This document shows positions 9,516-11,719 of a stretch of DNA of 11,719 bases, in pieces. Every line of letters begins with the position of its first letter. Positions within the stretch are counted from its first letter, which is position 1. The DNA lies in NCBI GenBank assembly GCA_964250215.1, contig CAXUEX010000087.1, positions 1-11,719 of the forward strand, written 5' to 3'. Origin of the DNA: DAIDJM01 sp964250215 (lineage in GTDB: Bacteria > Pseudomonadota > Alphaproteobacteria > Acetobacterales > Acetobacteraceae). The position numbers were made by a program, and so were the translations under genes. Under the pieces are notes generated by a model that was not told the DNA's origin, made no database searches, and was given only the letters and a program-made list of their open reading frames with translations.

Positions 9516-11719
9516 TCGAGACTTTCGACCGCAGCCCCTACCTCGCGGAGCTTGCGCGCCGGCTGCCCGAAACCCTCGCCGCCATCCGCCTCCGGGGTCC
9601 GGACGCGGTCTGCGACACCGAACTCGGCAAGCTTGCAGCACTCCCCGCCGCGGCGCCACGCGCGGCGTTGGCGGCCGCGCTGCGGCACGGCAAGGCGCGC
9701 ATCGCGCTGGCCACCGCGCTGGCCGATATCGAGGATCGCTGGTCGCTGGAGCAGGTGACGGGCACGCTCTCCAGCCTCGCCGACGCGGCGCTGCGGGCCG
9801 CCACAAGGCACCTGCTGCTGGCCGCCCACCAGCGCGGCGAGCTGCGCCTGCCGCATCCCGGCGCGCCCGATCGCGGCAGCGGCTTCGTGGTGCTGGCGCT
9901 GGGCAAGCTGGGCGCTGGCGAGCTGAACTATTCCAGCGATATCGACCTGCTGCTGCTGCACGATGGCGAGCCCGGGCCCGTGTATCCACGGCTGGCGCGC
10001 GAGCTGGTGGCGCTGCTCTCGGCGCGCGACGCGGACGGCTACGTGTTCCGTGTGGATCTGCGGCTGCGCCCCGATCCGGCCGCGACGCCGCCGGCTGTGG
10101 CGTTGGCGGGCGCGCTCGCCTACTACGAAGGACTGGCGCAGACCTGGGAGCGGGCAGCGCTGATCAAGGCCCGTCCGGTGGCGGGCGATCTCGCGCTCGG
10201 CCAGCGTTTTCTGGAGGCCATCCGCCCGGCCATCTGGCGCCGGCATCTGGACTTCGCGGCCATTGCGGAAATCCACGACATGAAACAGCGGATCGACCGG
10301 CGCGCCGGTGCCAGATCCGATCCGGAGGCACTAGCGGGCCGCCATCTGAAGCTGGGACGCGGCGGCATTCGGGAAATCGAGTTCTGTACCCAGGCGCTAC
10401 AGCTGGTATGGGGCGGGCGCAATCCGGCGCTGCGGACGCGGGCGACGCTGCCGGCCTTGGCCGCGCTGGCCGGCGCAGGACATCTGCCCGCTTTCGATGC
10501 GGCCGCGCTGGCCAATGCCTACCGCTTCCTGCGCCGCGTCGAGCACCGGTTGCAGATGGTGGACGACCGGCAGACCCATAGCCTGCCCGAAACCGATGCA
10601 GAGATAAGCGCGTTCGCGCGCTTCCTGGGCTACAGCGATCCGTTGCAGTTTGCAGCCGAAGCACGGGCGCAGTTGGCGGCCGCGCACCTTGTGTTCTCTG
10701 GCCTGTTCCAGAACGATGCGCCGTGCCGCGAAGCGCTGCCGGAGTGGCAGGGCACAGGCGAGCCGCCCTGGGACGCGTGGCTTGCCGGCCGGCCGCGCGC
10801 GCTGCGCTCCGAACGGGGCCGGGTGCTGCTGCGCGAGTTGCTACCCGCTTTGTTGGCAGCGCTGCGGCGACAGCCGGATGCGGACGCGGCACTACGCCGG
10901 TTCGATGAGTTGCTGTACCGGCTGCCGGCGGGCGTGCCGTTCCTGGCGACGCTGCAGCACAATCCCGGGCTGGTGGAACGCCTGGCGGAGATGCTGGGAG
11001 CCGCACCTTCGCTGGCCGACCACTTGGCCCAGGTTCCAAGCGCACTGGACGGGCTGCTTTCCCCCGAGCCTATTGGCCCCGATCCGGGGCCGGCGCTGGA
11101 GGCGCTTTTGGGCGACGCACGCGGGCTGGATGATGCGCTGGCGTTGGCGACCCGGTTTGTGCGCGCCGAGGAATTCCGGCTTGCCACGGCCGAACTGGCT
11201 TTTCAGCTCGATGCCGACCGCGCGGGGGAGGCGCGGGCAGCGCTGGCCGATGCCGCGATCGTGACGCTTCTGCCGCGCGTGCTGCGGCAGCACCAGGGGC
11301 GCTACGGTTCCATCCCGGGTGGCGGCATGGTGGTGGTGGCGCTCGGGAAAGCCGGCTCGCGCGAGATGATGGCGGGCTCCGATCTCGATCTTCTGCTGAT
11401 CTACGATGGCGAGGCGGAAAGCACCGGGACGCGTTCCCTTCCGGCGACACAGTATTATGCGCGGGCAGCCCAAGCCGTGGTGGCCTCGCTCACCGTGCCG
11501 ACGCGCGACGGCCCGCTCTATGCCGTGGATATGCGGCTGCGTCCCTCGGGCCGGGCCGGGCCGGTGGCGGTCTCGCTCGCGGCTTTTGCGCAATATCATC
11601 ATGCGGATGCCTGGGTTTGGGAGCGTCTGGCGCTGACGCGCGCGCGCGTGGTGGCTGGGCCGCGAGCGCTGCGGGCGCGCATGGAAACGGTCTCCGGCAC
11701 GATGTGGGCCGGGTCGCCC
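9512..11719 (+). CDS. glnE: Bifunctional glutamine synthetase adenylyltransferase/adenylyl-removing enzyme, partial
   Basis: The frame is open from the pssA stop to the window edge (736 codons from a CTG at 9512), with no stop or frameshift. GlnE adenylylates glutamine synthetase to switch it off and deadenylylates it to switch it on, under control of PII. The N-terminal, adenylyl-removing nucleotidyltransferase core is present: LGKLGAGELNYSSDIDLLLL (Asp143, Asp145) and FRVDLRLRPDP, then LKLGRGGIREIEFCTQ and RRVEHRLQMVDDRQTHSLP. The C-terminal adenylyltransferase core follows with LGKAGSREMMAGSDLDLLL (Asp624, Asp626) and YAVDMRLRPSG; its last part is cut off. The N-terminus is odd: the conserved SPYLAELARRLPETL begins only 6 codons in, with no ATG, GTG or TTG upstream in frame nearby. 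The first canonical in-frame starts, TTG 9668 and a GTG near 9754, would remove that conserved block. CTG overlapping the pssA stop (CTGA) is the best candidate. Confidence 0.95.
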   Translation, partial: MIETFDRSPYLAELARRLPETLAAIRLRGPDAVCDTELGKLAALPAAAPRAALAAALRHGKARIALATALADIEDRWSLEQVTGTLSSLADAALRAATRHLLLAAHQRGELRLPHPGAPDRGSGFVVLALGKLGAGELNYSSDIDLLLLHDGEPGPVYPRLARELVALLSARDADGYVFRVDLRLRPDPAATPPAVALAGALAYYEGLAQTWERAALIKARPVAGDLALGQRFLEAIRPAIWRRHLDFAAIAEIHDMKQRIDRRAGARSDPEALAGRHLKLGRGGIREIEFCTQALQLVWGGRNPALRTRATLPALAALAGAGHLPAFDAAALANAYRFLRRVEHRLQMVDDRQTHSLPETDAEISAFARFLGYSDPLQFAAEARAQLAAAHLVFSGLFQNDAPCREALPEWQGTGEPPWDAWLAGRPRALRSERGRVLLRELLPALLAALRRQPDADAALRRFDELLYRLPAGVPFLATLQHNPGLVERLAEMLGAAPSLADHLAQVPSALDGLLSPEPIGPDPGPALEALLGDARGLDDALALATRFVRAEEFRLATAELAFQLDADRAGEARAALADAAIVTLLPRVLRQHQGRYGSIPGGGMVVVALGKAGSREMMAGSDLDLLLIYDGEAESTGTRSLPATQYYARAAQAVVASLTVPTRDGPLYAVDMRLRPSGRAGPVAVSLAAFAQYHHADAWVWERLALTRARVVAGPRALRARMETVSGTMWAGSP

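Noticed and set aside
1..11719. CRISPR arrays, insertion sequences, prophage genes or integration sites
   Set aside because: No regularly spaced repeats, transposase, integrase or flanking direct repeats were found on either strand.

Overview
The window is GC-rich (roughly 65-70% by eye) and densely coded, with short spacers and many overlapping start/stop codons. The gene families point to an alphaproteobacterium: an EcfG-type sigma factor with its NepR anti-sigma factor and a HisKA_2 histidine kinase form the general stress response (GSR) module found in that class. The style of the genes suggests Rhodospirillales/Acetobacteraceae, but that placement is an inference and is not proven by the sequence.

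Layout from left to right. At the left edge (minus strand) are the first 13 codons of a gene that looks TonB-like. It is followed by a small exported protein of unknown function and an MgtC/SapB-family membrane protein, both on the minus strand. Divergent from mgtC, with start codons sharing one CATG, a plus-strand run reads rnhB (RNase HII), a DUF2252 protein, and a stand-alone pncC/CinA C-terminal amidase. After 21 bases comes the GSR block: an ecfG-like sigma gene, a 70-base structured spacer, nepR (58 codons), and a membrane-bound HisKA_2 sensor kinase that overlaps nepR by 4 bases. A promoter-like GGAAC-N17-CGTT match lies inside the 3' end of ecfG, upstream of nepR. It would let EcfG drive its own anti-sigma factor and the kinase without driving itself. 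No phyR is present in the window.

A 16-bp perfect inverted repeat that includes the kinase stop codon separates the kinase from a convergent secreted GH16 glycoside hydrolase. Next comes a 458-base non-coding stretch, less GC-rich than its surroundings and full of inverted repeats. On the minus strand beyond it is a thiS-thiG operon led by a clear TPP riboswitch. The 3' end of the aptamer contains the thiS ribosome-binding site, and its P1 stem appears to take in the GTG start codon. Divergent from thiS is pssA (phosphatidylserine synthase), translationally abutting glnE (glutamine synthetase adenylyltransferase/adenylyl-removing enzyme), which runs off the right edge. glnE has no canonical start near its N-terminus; a CTG overlapping the pssA stop (CTGA) is the best candidate.

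I see no mobile elements, CRISPR arrays, rRNA or tRNA genes. The most interesting biology is the rearranged GSR module with its candidate internal feedback promoter and structured nepR leader, followed by the riboswitch architecture and the non-canonical glnE start.
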